The notes under the pieces: model-generated | What the model saw: the letters and a program-made list of their open reading frames with translations, nothing else | Databases searched by the model: none | What the model was told of the DNA's origin: nothing | Assembly: GCA_009908925.1 (NCBI GenBank) | Contig: JAAAOH010000148.1 | Location: 1 to 5,373 of the forward strand | DNA: 5,373 nucleotides | Origin: Spirochaetota bacterium | GTDB taxonomy: Bacteria > Spirochaetota > Spirochaetia > DSM-27196 > PWMO01 | Direction of reading: 5' to 3' | Program-made: the position numbers and the translations under genes | In this document: one piece after another, positions 1 through 5,344 of the stretch | Layout of the letters: each line of letters begins with the position of its first letter | How positions within the stretch are numbered: position 1 is the stretch's first letter

Positions 1-252
1 CCTCTGGCCCCGGGCAAGGCCGCGAATGCCGGCGGCGTTGCGGTGTCCGGGCTCGAGATGTCGCAGAACGCGATGAAGCTCTCCTGGCCACGGGAAGAGG
101 TCGACGAGAAACTGCAAAAGATCATGGGAGACATCCACAGCGCGGCGGTCAACGAAGGCCGACGTGGGGACGGCAGTGTAGACTACATCCGCGGTGCAAA
201 CATCGCGGGGTTCCGGCGCGTCGCCGACGCGATGATCGACCTCGGCTTCTGA
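1..252 (+). CDS. gdhA: Glutamate dehydrogenase, C-terminal fragment (5' end outside window)
   Basis: The open frame runs in from base 1 and ends at a TGA at 250-252, giving the last 83 residues of the protein. The motifs VSGLEMSQNAMKLSW, EVDEKLQKIMGDIH and IRGANIAGFRRVADAM are the characteristic C-terminal end of the hexameric, bacterial NADP-dependent glutamate dehydrogenases, where the last helices pack back on the nucleotide-binding domain. The enzyme reversibly makes glutamate from 2-oxoglutarate and ammonium in the cytoplasm. The catalytic lysine and the Rossmann fold lie upstream of the window and cannot be checked, so cofactor preference is inferred from family resemblance only. The GTG at 43 is an internal valine, not a start. 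The gene converges on lysC, with a hairpin between the two stops. Identity is confident; the exact subtype is less so. Confidence 0.93.
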   Translation, partial: PLAPGKAANAGGVAVSGLEMSQNAMKLSWPREEVDEKLQKIMGDIHSAAVNEGRRGDGSVDYIRGANIAGFRRVADAMIDLGF

Positions 253-268
253 GTTTGCACTGAGATTC

Positions 269-302
269 GGTTGCCGGGACCGCACCGCGTGTCCCGGCAA
301 CC
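269..302. terminator. Hairpin between convergent gdhA and lysC, possible bidirectional terminator
   Basis: A perfect 12-bp inverted repeat pairs bases 269-280 (GGTTGCCGGGAC) with 291-302, enclosing a 10-base loop. The loop could itself form a CGC/GCG mini-stem (281-283 with 287-289). It starts 17 bases after the gdhA stop and lies 26 bases beyond the lysC stop, where a terminator shared by two convergent genes is expected. Neither strand shows a run of T after the stem, so it is not a textbook intrinsic terminator. It may act with Rho or as an RNA 3'-end stabiliser. The stem is seen directly; the function is inferred. Confidence 0.6.
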
Positions 303-327
303 TGCACCTGCAACCTGCCCCGGAGCC

Positions 328-1659
328 CTACTCCGCGCGTGCGCCGCGGTACACCGCGCGCACGGCGTCGGCGTAGTTGCCCTCATCCACACCGAACACG
401 GCCGTATGCGGCGACTCTCCTACACTGACATACCGCAGCCTCACGTCGGAGCGCTCGAGCTCGGCAGTCATTCGTGACAGAACCCCGGCATGCACGCCGC
501 GCGAGGGATACACGACCCCCACGATCGCCATGGGACTGCCGAACTCAATGCGCTCGGCATCGAGCTTGCCCGAGAGAACCTGCTTCAGCCCGTCCTCCCC
601 GGCCTCGAGGGGTTCCGCGGGACATACGACGAGCAGTGAATCGCTTCCCGATACCGCGTGGCGGACAGGGACGGCGGCATCGGCAAAGGCTTCGCGAACC
701 CGGTCCATGTAGCCGGCATCTTTGCTGAGCATCGAGCGCTCGATCAGAACCGTTCGAAACCCGGTGCGGCCGGCCACTCCGGTGGTGCGCGCCGATGGTC
801 CGCCGGCCGCCTCGTCCGCGCCTCTCTCATCGAGTCCGGCGATGGTCGTTCCGGGGTGATCCGGCTCGTTGGTATTTCGTATCTGAATGGGGATGTTCTT
901 CTCGGCGACCGGAGCCACCGCCTCTTCGTGGAAGACATTGGCGCCAAGGTAGGCGAGCTCCCGGAGTTCACGATAGCTCACGCGCCTGATCGGCGCGGGG
1001 TCCTCGACGATGCGTGGGTCGGCCGAGAGCAGGCCGGATACATCGGTCCAGTTTTCGTAGATGTCGGCACCGAGCGCGCGCGCGATGAGAGCCGCCGATA
1101 TGTCCGAGCCGCCGCGGGAGAAGAGCTGCACCCGCCCGTCGGCAAAGCCGCCGTAGAAGCCCGGAACCACGTATCGAGCCCCGGCGGAGAAGCGCCTGCC
1201 CACGAGCCCGTCTGTTTCCGCGCCGTCCACGGTGACCTCATCGGAGAAGCGGATGATTTCCGCGGCATCGACGAACTCGAAGCCCAGGAATGCCGCCACG
1301 AGATGTGCGCTCAGGTACTCACCTCGCGAGACCACGGCGCTTCGGTCCGCGCCGCCGCGGATGTCGGCCTCCACTTCGTCGAGGACGCCGGTGAGGTCGG
1401 TGCCAAGGCCGAGATCCCGGGCGATCTCCGTGTAGCGCTCCCGCACCGCCGCGAATCGGTCCGAAACGTCCTCCCCGCGGATCGCACGATCGTGACAGGA
1501 GATGAGGATGTCGGTTATCTTCTCGTCCTCTTTGCGCCGCTTCCCGGGTGCCGAGACCACGACCACGGTCCGGTCGTCGGACTGCCTGACGATCTCCGCG
1601 ACCTTCTTCATCTGTCCTGCATCGGCGAGGGAACTGCCGCCGAACTTGCATACGATCAT
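328..1659 (-). CDS. lysC: Aspartate kinase with C-terminal ACT domains
   Basis: Cytoplasmic enzyme that phosphorylates L-aspartate with ATP, the first step toward lysine, threonine and methionine. The protein has 443 residues from the ATG at 1659, a usual length for single-function enzymes of the clostridial/YclM type. The N-terminal amino-acid kinase domain shows KFGGSS (5-10), SRGEYLSAHL (111-120), GFYGG (167-171), FSRGGSD (180-186) and TDVSGLLSADP (205-215), covering nucleotide and aspartate binding. Two ACT regulatory modules follow from about residue 294 to the end. The second carries SVGESPH (412-418) where relatives usually have a QGSSE-type motif, so effector response may differ. A strong AGGAGG (1667-1672) lies 7 bases before this ATG; a GTG three bases upstream (1660-1662) is the alternative start, with only 4 bases of spacing. 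It is the second gene after hom, 43 bases downstream, so probably co-transcribed. The symbol is by function; thrD/yclM or ask could equally be used. Confidence 0.95.
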   Translation of the reverse strand: MIVCKFGGSSLADAGQMKKVAEIVRQSDDRTVVVVSAPGKRRKEDEKITDILISCHDRAIRGEDVSDRFAAVRERYTEIARDLGLGTDLTGVLDEVEADIRGGADRSAVVSRGEYLSAHLVAAFLGFEFVDAAEIIRFSDEVTVDGAETDGLVGRRFSAGARYVVPGFYGGFADGRVQLFSRGGSDISAALIARALGADIYENWTDVSGLLSADPRIVEDPAPIRRVSYRELRELAYLGANVFHEEAVAPVAEKNIPIQIRNTNEPDHPGTTIAGLDERGADEAAGGPSARTTGVAGRTGFRTVLIERSMLSKDAGYMDRVREAFADAAVPVRHAVSGSDSLLVVCPAEPLEAGEDGLKQVLSGKLDAERIEFGSPMAIVGVVYPSRGVHAGVLSRMTAELERSDVRLRYVSVGESPHTAVFGVDEGNYADAVRAVYRGARAE

Positions 1660-1666
1660 CACTGCC

Positions 1667-1672
1667 CCTCCT
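1667..1672 (-). promoter_or_regulatory. Strong ribosome binding site of lysC
   Basis: Read on the - strand, the sequence AAAAGGAGGGG precedes lysC. The AGGAGG core is 7 bases from the ATG at 1659 and 4 bases from the GTG at 1662. This favours the ATG as the start and suggests efficient translation independent of hom. Confidence 0.75.
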
Positions 1673-1682
1673 TTTCCATCCG

Positions 1683-1695
1683 CGCAGTCACTGAC
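1683..1695. repeat. 13-base perfect palindrome in the hom-lysC gap
   Basis: CAGTCA and TGACTG flank a single central base. The palindrome lies between the hom stop (1703) and the lysC ribosome binding site. The one-base loop makes a stable RNA hairpin unlikely without opening the inner pairs. It could be a weak processing or protein-binding site, or chance. Confidence 0.35.
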
Positions 1696-1702
1696 TGAAC
1701 GA

Positions 1703-3013
1703 TCACGTCAACGTCTCGACCCGCAGCCGTGTCACGTCCCCGACGATGACATCGAGATGCTTGAACTGCCGGATAGCCTCACTCACCGCCTTCTCTCTCA
1801 CCCGTCGTGTCAGCAGGATCAGCGGCACCGTCGTCTCGCCCTCACCCGGCTCCTTCTGAATGATCGCCTCGATGGAGATATCGAGGTCGCCCATGATGCC
1901 GGAGACCGTCGCCATGACGCCCGGCCGGTCAACGGCCTGGAGACGGATATAATAGGAGGTCTCCACCTCATCGATGGAGCTGATGGGCAGATCCGCGATC
2001 TGGTCCGGCTTGAATGCGAGATGCGGCACGCGATTGTCCGGGTCGGTGGTGAGGGTGCGCACCACGTCCACGAGGTCGGCTACAACCGCCGACGCGGTCG
2101 GCTCACCACCGGCCCCGGGCCCGTAGTACAGCGTCGGCCCGAGCGCGTCCGCCCACACCATGATGGCGTTCATCACGCCGTTTACGCTGGCGATGAGGCG
2201 CCGCTCGGGAATGAGGGTCGGGTGAACGCGTAGCTCCACCCGCCCGTCGGTCTTTCTCGCAATCGCAAGGTGCTTGATGATGTAGCCGAGCTCCTCGGCA
2301 TAGATCACGTCGTCTCGCGTGACGGTACCCAGGCCCTCGGTGTAGACCCTGTCGAACTGAAGTGGGATGCCGAAGGCGATGGAGGCAAGGATGGTGAGCT
2401 TGTGGGCTGCGTCGATGCCGTCGATGTCGAAGGACGGATCGGCCTCGGCATAGCCGAGCTGCTGGGCCTCGGCAAGCACGTCGTTGAACTCACGGCCCTT
2501 CTCCCGCATTTCGGTAAGAATGAAGTTACAGGTGCCGTTCACGATCCCGGCGAGCCACTCGATCTTGTTGCCGGCAAGTCCCTCGCGGATCGACTTGATG
2601 ATGGGGATACCGCCGGCCACCGCGCCCTCGAAGGCGATCATCACGCCGTTGTCCTGAGCAGCCTTGAACAGCTCGTTCCCATGCAGGGCGATGAGAGCCT
2701 TATTCGCCGTGACGACATGCTTGCCGTTCTCGATCGCCCGCATCACGAGCTCGAAGGCGTCATCGTACCCCCCGATGAGCTCCACGACCACCGATACCTC
2801 GGGATCATTCACGACCTCCCGGGGATCATCCGACAATCTGACATCCTCGAGTCCGAGGCCGGGAACGCGATCGGGATTTCGCACCGACGCGTGGCTGATA
2901 ATGATACCGCGGCCGGCGCGCCGCGCGATTTCCTCTGCGTTGCGGATAAGCACGCGATACGTGCCGCCCCCGACGGTGCCGAGACCGAGTAGGCCAATTT
3001 TTACTGGATTCAA
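1703..3013 (-). CDS. hom: Homoserine dehydrogenase with C-terminal ACT domain
   Basis: Cytoplasmic NAD(P)-dependent enzyme that reduces aspartate semialdehyde to homoserine, committing flux to threonine and methionine. The protein has 436 residues, close to the usual length of the ACT-containing form. The Rossmann nucleotide-binding motif GLLGLGTVGGG is at residues 7-17. HVVTANKAL (99-107) supplies Lys105, matching a catalytic lysine of the yeast enzyme. NGTCNFILTEM is at 159-169. GYAEADPSFDIDGIDAAHK (187-205) carries Glu190, Asp196, Asp201 and Lys205, aligning with the substrate-binding and catalytic residues of the family. GPGAGGEPTASAV follows at about 298-310. An ACT domain occupies about 354-430 and includes VDRPGVMATVSGIM, suggesting threonine feedback as in relatives. 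The TTG at 3013 is chosen because family homology begins directly after it and AGGAGAGG (3019-3026) sits 5 bases upstream. The frame stays open upstream to 3232, but that stretch is non-homologous and overlaps the riboswitch. First gene of hom-lysC. Confidence 0.95.
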   Translation of the reverse strand: MNPVKIGLLGLGTVGGGTYRVLIRNAEEIARRAGRGIIISHASVRNPDRVPGLGLEDVRLSDDPREVVNDPEVSVVVELIGGYDDAFELVMRAIENGKHVVTANKALIALHGNELFKAAQDNGVMIAFEGAVAGGIPIIKSIREGLAGNKIEWLAGIVNGTCNFILTEMREKGREFNDVLAEAQQLGYAEADPSFDIDGIDAAHKLTILASIAFGIPLQFDRVYTEGLGTVTRDDVIYAEELGYIIKHLAIARKTDGRVELRVHPTLIPERRLIASVNGVMNAIMVWADALGPTLYYGPGAGGEPTASAVVADLVDVVRTLTTDPDNRVPHLAFKPDQIADLPISSIDEVETSYYIRLQAVDRPGVMATVSGIMGDLDISIEAIIQKEPGEGETTVPLILLTRRVREKAVSEAIRQFKHLDVIVGDVTRLRVETLT

Positions 3014-3018
3014 CGAGT

Positions 3019-3026
3019 CCTCTCCT
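3019..3026 (-). promoter_or_regulatory. Ribosome binding site fixing the TTG start of hom
   Basis: On the - strand AGGAGAGG is followed by 5 bases and then TTG-AAT-CCA. There is no in-frame ATG or GTG close to the start of homology (NPVKIGLLGLG), so the TTG with this strong Shine-Dalgarno is the best start. Confidence 0.75.
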
Positions 3027-3049
3027 GAGCGTCGGCTGTGTGCAATGGA

Positions 3050-3079
3050 ATAATATCCGAACTCCGGGCGGAGAAGCAA
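3050..3079 (-). promoter_or_regulatory. Candidate sigma-70-type promoter for hom-lysC
   Basis: Read on the - strand, a TTGCTT (-35, bases 3074-3079) and a TATTAT (-10, bases 3050-3055) are 18 bases apart. The -10 matches consensus at five of six positions, but the -35 only at three. Transcription would start near 3043, giving a leader of about 30 bases before the TTG of hom with no room for a riboswitch. This is a prediction from motif matches alone. Confidence 0.4.
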
Positions 3080-3088
3080 CGCCTCGGC

Positions 3089-3119
3089 TTGACAATACAG
3101 TGAGGATTGCATATATATT
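3089..3119 (+). promoter_or_regulatory. Promoter of the riboswitch-asd transcript
   Basis: A perfect TTGACA (-35) lies at 3089-3094. An AT-rich tract at 3111-3119 offers TATATA at 3112-3117 (17-base spacing) or TATATT at 3114-3119 (19-base spacing, five of six consensus matches). Transcription would start near 3124-3126, about 10 bases before the first stem of the lysine riboswitch. This placement is what would be expected and supports both calls. The tract stands out in an otherwise GC-rich region. Confidence 0.8.
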
Positions 3120-3134
3120 GGGGCTGACAGATTT

Positions 3135-3305
3135 GGATCAATAGAGGCGCGGAATTCAACAGTAGCGCCGGCGAGGGATCGGGAACCCGACGACCCTGCG
3201 CGAAAGGGAATTCCGCCGAAGGCTGAGGTCATCCTGAGGGCCGACGCTTGGTCGCCTGGGCTAAATCCCAGGGGCTGTCACCAGAAGGTGGAGCGCTATT
3301 GATCT
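3135..3305 (+). ncRNA. Lysine riboswitch (L box) aptamer upstream of asd
   Basis: A cis-acting RNA that binds lysine and lowers expression of the gene downstream. The conserved core of the family (Rfam Lysine) is visible in order: AGAGGCGCG (3143-3151), AGTA (3161-3164), GCCGAAG (3215-3221), CTGGG (3256-3260), GGCTGTCA (3273-3280) and AGAAGGTGGAGCGCTA (3283-3298). Stem pairing supports it. P1 is a perfect 9-bp helix, 3136-3144 with 3296-3304. P2 pairs CGGAATTC (3150-3157) with 3208-3215. P4 is CCTGGG (3255-3260) with CCCAGG (3267-3272). P5 is CACC (3279-3282) with GGTG (3287-3290), closed by an AGAA loop. The P2 arm beyond the AGTA turn can be folded further; P3 is harder to draw by eye. It lies about 90 bases before the asd ATG, in the asd sense strand, so asd is the controlled gene. 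I did not run a covariance model, but the motif match is very strong. Confidence 0.95.
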
Positions 3306-3338
3306 CCTTCCCCGGTATTCCCACCCGGAAGTAGATCA
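3300..3338 (+). promoter_or_regulatory. Alternative hairpin of the riboswitch expression platform
   Basis: TGATCT (3300-3305) can pair with AGATCA (3333-3338), and after one mismatch CTTCC (3307-3311) pairs with GGAAG (3327-3331). The outer part uses the 3' strand of riboswitch stem P1 (3296-3304), so this hairpin and the lysine-bound P1 exclude each other. That is the arrangement expected of a switching element. The stem is followed by a pyrimidine-rich stretch (GTTCTCTCCTTC, 3341-3352) rather than a U-run, so a terminator role is doubtful. The pairing is seen in the sequence; the role is inferred. Confidence 0.5.
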
Positions 3339-3350
3339 GAGTTCTCTCCT

Positions 3351-3393
3351 TCACACCACTAGATCCACGGATTACTACGTTGCGGAGGTGTGG
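3351..3393 (+). promoter_or_regulatory. Stem covering the asd ribosome binding site
   Basis: TCACACC (3351-3357) pairs with GGTGTGG (3387-3393, one G-U), and past an A-A mismatch CT (3359-3360) can pair with GG (3384-3385). The whole GGAGG Shine-Dalgarno (3384-3388), which is 6 bases from the asd ATG, would be masked. This fits control of translation start by the lysine riboswitch. How the aptamer state is passed to this stem is not evident, because it does not overlap the alternative hairpin at 3300-3338. Confidence 0.45.
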
Positions 3394-3394
3394 T

Positions 3395-4498
3395 ATGGAG
3401 ACAATCGATGTAGCCGTTCTCGGTGCAACCGGCACCGTCGGGCAGAAGTTCATCACCCTGCTCGAGGGTCACCCCTATTTTCGCGTGCGAGAGCTCGTCG
3501 CCTCGGATCAGTCGGCAGGCAAGCCCTACGCGGAGGCCTGCAAATGGAAGCAGGACCGACCCATCCCCGAGTCGGTTGCCACCACAATAGTGAAGTCCAC
3601 GCAGGAGCCACTGGAGAGCCTGCTTCTGTTCTCAGGGCTCGACTCCTCGGTTGCCGGTGAGGCGGAGACCGCCTACGCGGAGCAGGGCCACCTCGTTGTC
3701 AGCAACTCGAAGAACCACCGGATGGACCCGACAGTACCCCTCGTGGTCCCCGAGATAAACGCGTCGCATCTTGCGCTCATCGAGCAGCAACCCTTCGAGG
3801 GCGCAATCGTAACGAACCCCAATTGCTCGACGATATTCCTGGTCATGGCGCTCGCGCCCCTGCACCGCGCCTTCGGGCTGGACGCAGTACAGGTGACGAC
3901 CATGCAGGCCATCTCCGGCGCCGGCTACCCCGGTGTGTCGGGCATGGACATCATGGGAAACGTCATTCCCTACATCAGCGGGGAGGAAGAGAAGGTCGAA
4001 GAGGAGTCGCTGAAGATCCTCGGGGATCTCGACGGTTCGATGGTGCGCCATGCGGAGCTCGGCGTAAGCGCTACCTGCACCCGCGTTCCGGTGCTCGACG
4101 GGCATACGGAGACGGTGTCCTTCAAACTCTCGAGCCCCGCCGGGATCGACGACGTGCGCGCAGCGCTCGACGATTTCCGAGGCCCGCCTCAGCACCGCGG
4201 GCTGCCGTCGGCGCCCGAGCGGCCCATTTTGATGCTCGATGCCCCCGACCGGCCGCAACCGGCGCGGGACATTTGGCTCGAGGACGGCATGGCTACCATG
4301 GTCGGTCGTTTGCGCGAGTGTCCCGTGCTCGACTACCGCATGGTGGTGCTCGGACACAACACCGTGCGCGGCGCGGCAGGGGCATCCATCCTCAACGCCG
4401 AAACGCTGGTGAGCGAGGGATACCTGGCGAACGGCAGGTTACACAGGGGTGGACGCGCTGCTCAGCATGAAGAGCCGGTGAGCAGCTGCTGCAGCTAA
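3395..4498 (+). CDS. asd: Aspartate-semialdehyde dehydrogenase
   Basis: Cytoplasmic NADPH-dependent enzyme that reduces aspartyl-4-phosphate to aspartate semialdehyde, the branch point to lysine/diaminopimelate and to homoserine. The protein has 367 residues. The N-terminal Rossmann motif VLGATGTVGQKF is at 8-19. VTNPNCSTI (139-147) holds the catalytic cysteine Cys144. VSATCTRVPVLDGHTE (224-239) holds the active-site histidine His237. LGHNTVRGAAGASILNAE (319-336) is the conserved C-terminal motif. These features place it in the fungal/archaeal-type branch rather than the E. coli Asd branch. The ATG at 3395 has GGAGG 6 bases upstream and homology begins at once; an in-frame TTG at 3380 would overlap the Shine-Dalgarno and is rejected. 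A lysine riboswitch precedes the gene. Relatives usually end soon after the LNAE...GY segment, whereas here about 23 further residues (345-367) rich in Arg, Gly, His and Cys follow. The stop overlaps that of the convergent iclR-family gene. Function is certain; the tail is odd. Confidence 0.96.
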   Translation: METIDVAVLGATGTVGQKFITLLEGHPYFRVRELVASDQSAGKPYAEACKWKQDRPIPESVATTIVKSTQEPLESLLLFSGLDSSVAGEAETAYAEQGHLVVSNSKNHRMDPTVPLVVPEINASHLALIEQQPFEGAIVTNPNCSTIFLVMALAPLHRAFGLDAVQVTTMQAISGAGYPGVSGMDIMGNVIPYISGEEEKVEEESLKILGDLDGSMVRHAELGVSATCTRVPVLDGHTETVSFKLSSPAGIDDVRAALDDFRGPPQHRGLPSAPERPILMLDAPDRPQPARDIWLEDGMATMVGRLRECPVLDYRMVVLGHNTVRGAAGASILNAETLVSEGYLANGRLHRGGRAAQHEEPVSSCCS

Positions 4499-4509
4499 CA
4501 GCCCGGCTC
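4472..4509. terminator. Nested inverted repeats across the overlapping asd/iclR-family stops
   Basis: GAGCCGG (4472-4478) pairs perfectly with CCGGCTC (4503-4509). Inside it AGCTG (4484-4488) pairs with CAGCT (4492-4496), and AGCAGCTGCT (4481-4490) is itself a perfect palindrome. The structure sits on the shared stop codons of two convergent genes and could help end or stabilise both transcripts. Neither flank has a T-run, so intrinsic termination is not assured. It is also inside both reading frames. Confidence 0.45.
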
Positions 4510-5292
4510 GGGACGTGGCGGCACATCCGCCATGTTCCGACTGATCGTCGACACCGCCTCGATCAATGCCGGCAGTAACGTGGGCACGGTCTCGCGGAGA
4601 AGCTTGTCGGCAGGGGCCGATATGCTCACCGCGGAGATCAGTGTCCCGTCTTCGGCAAGGACAGGAGCGGCCACGCAGCGAAGCTCAAGGGCGAGCTCCT
4701 GGTCATCGACCGCGTATCCCTGACTCCTCACTCGCTCGAGCTCCTCGGCGAGGCGAGTGCGGTCGGTAATGGTGTGCTCGGTTAGCGGCACCAACTCGAT
4801 AGTCTCGAGAAGGCGCCTTCGCTCGTCCTCCGGCTGGTAGGCGAGGAGCGTCTTCCCGAGAGAGGTGCAGTGCAGTGGCTCGGTCTCCCCGATGGATCGA
4901 TCGAGCTGCAGGTAGGACGGCGGTGTCGCCTTGTCGATGTAGAGCGTTTCGTCCTCGAAGAGTACGGCATGGTTCACCGTATAGCCGGTATCGTGGGATA
5001 GCTGCAGGAGGCTGCGCCGTGCCGGATCTATCAGATTGTAGCTGTGCAGCACCGAGTTACCGATCTCGAAGAGATGGAACGTCAGGCGGTAGTAGCCGTC
5101 GGGATGTTTTGCCACGTAACCGAGAATCTGCAGGGTGTGCAGCATCCGGTGCACGGTCGAGCGATTGAGGTCGAGCTCTTTGGCGAGATCCTGGGCCAGC
5201 ACCTTGTCTCGCGCCGCGATGGTCTCGAGGATAGAGGCCGCCGTTACTACGGTGCTGGCAACAGGATAGGAGGCTGTGTCGTTTTCACCCAT
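4495..5292 (-). CDS. IclR-family transcriptional regulator
   Basis: A 265-residue protein of typical IclR-family length. The N-terminal winged helix-turn-helix spans about residues 13-72: VASTVVTAASILETIA opens it, LNRSTVHRMLHTL (42-54) is the recognition-helix region, and the GYYRL wing is at 66-70. The C-terminal effector-binding domain (about 85-255) shows LHCTSLGKTLLAY (140-152) and GYAVDDQELALELRCVAAPV (192-211), both family hallmarks. In the latter the usual Pro-Gly before Leu-Arg is replaced by Leu-Glu. Members bind DNA as dimers or tetramers and respond to small organic acids or aromatic compounds, often repressing themselves and a neighbouring catabolic operon. The ligand and targets cannot be told from sequence. 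The ATG at 5292 has GGGAG (5303-5307) about 10 bases upstream, a somewhat long spacing. The stop (4495-4497) overlaps the asd stop. Any target operon probably lies to the right, outside the window; a link to aspartate metabolism is unsupported. Confidence 0.92.
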   Translation of the reverse strand: MGENDTASYPVASTVVTAASILETIAARDKVLAQDLAKELDLNRSTVHRMLHTLQILGYVAKHPDGYYRLTFHLFEIGNSVLHSYNLIDPARRSLLQLSHDTGYTVNHAVLFEDETLYIDKATPPSYLQLDRSIGETEPLHCTSLGKTLLAYQPEDERRRLLETIELVPLTEHTITDRTRLAEELERVRSQGYAVDDQELALELRCVAAPVLAEDGTLISAVSISAPADKLLRETVPTLLPALIEAVSTISRNMADVPPRPEPGC

Positions 5293-5315
5293 GCTGCGTG
5301 AACTCCCGTCTGATC

Positions 5316-5344
5316 ACTTTCCCCGAATACGTGCCGGCTGTCAA
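5316..5344 (-). promoter_or_regulatory. Possible promoter of the iclR-family gene
   Basis: On the - strand a perfect TTGACA lies at 5339-5344. With 17-base spacing the -10 position (5316-5321) reads GAAAGT, only three of six consensus matches. A TGATCA palindrome (5311-5316) adjoins it and could be part of an operator. A weak -10 beside a strong -35 would suit an activated or autoregulated gene, but the call rests on one good hexamer. Confidence 0.3.

Noticed and set aside
301..318. Short direct repeats of CCTGCA just beyond the lysC 3' end
   Set aside because: Only two and a half copies of six bases; too short to call a repeat element and likely chance.
321..335. Small CGGAG/CTCCG hairpin over the lysC stop codon
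   Set aside because: Only five base pairs and no T-run; too weak to call a terminator.
658..1698. Long open frame on the + strand (346 codons) opposite lysC
   Set aside because: It is the antisense of a clear aspartate kinase and has no family motifs; long open antisense frames are common in GC-rich genes.
1502..2992. Long + strand open frames (1502-2233 and 2270-2992) opposite lysC/hom
   Set aside because: They lie opposite homoserine dehydrogenase and the start of lysC, with low-complexity or unfamiliar translations and no convincing ribosome binding sites.
3014..3232. N-terminal extension of homoserine dehydrogenase back to 3232
   Set aside because: The extra residues show no homology, overlap the lysine riboswitch and its promoter on the other strand, and the TTG at 3013 has a strong Shine-Dalgarno right before the Rossmann fold.
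3124..3394. T-box, SAM or cobalamin riboswitch in the asd leader
   Set aside because: No T-box sequence or other class core is present, while the lysine-riboswitch core blocks occur in order.
3632..4357. - strand open frame of 241 codons opposite asd
   Set aside because: It is fully antisense to a gene with intact catalytic motifs and resembles no known family.
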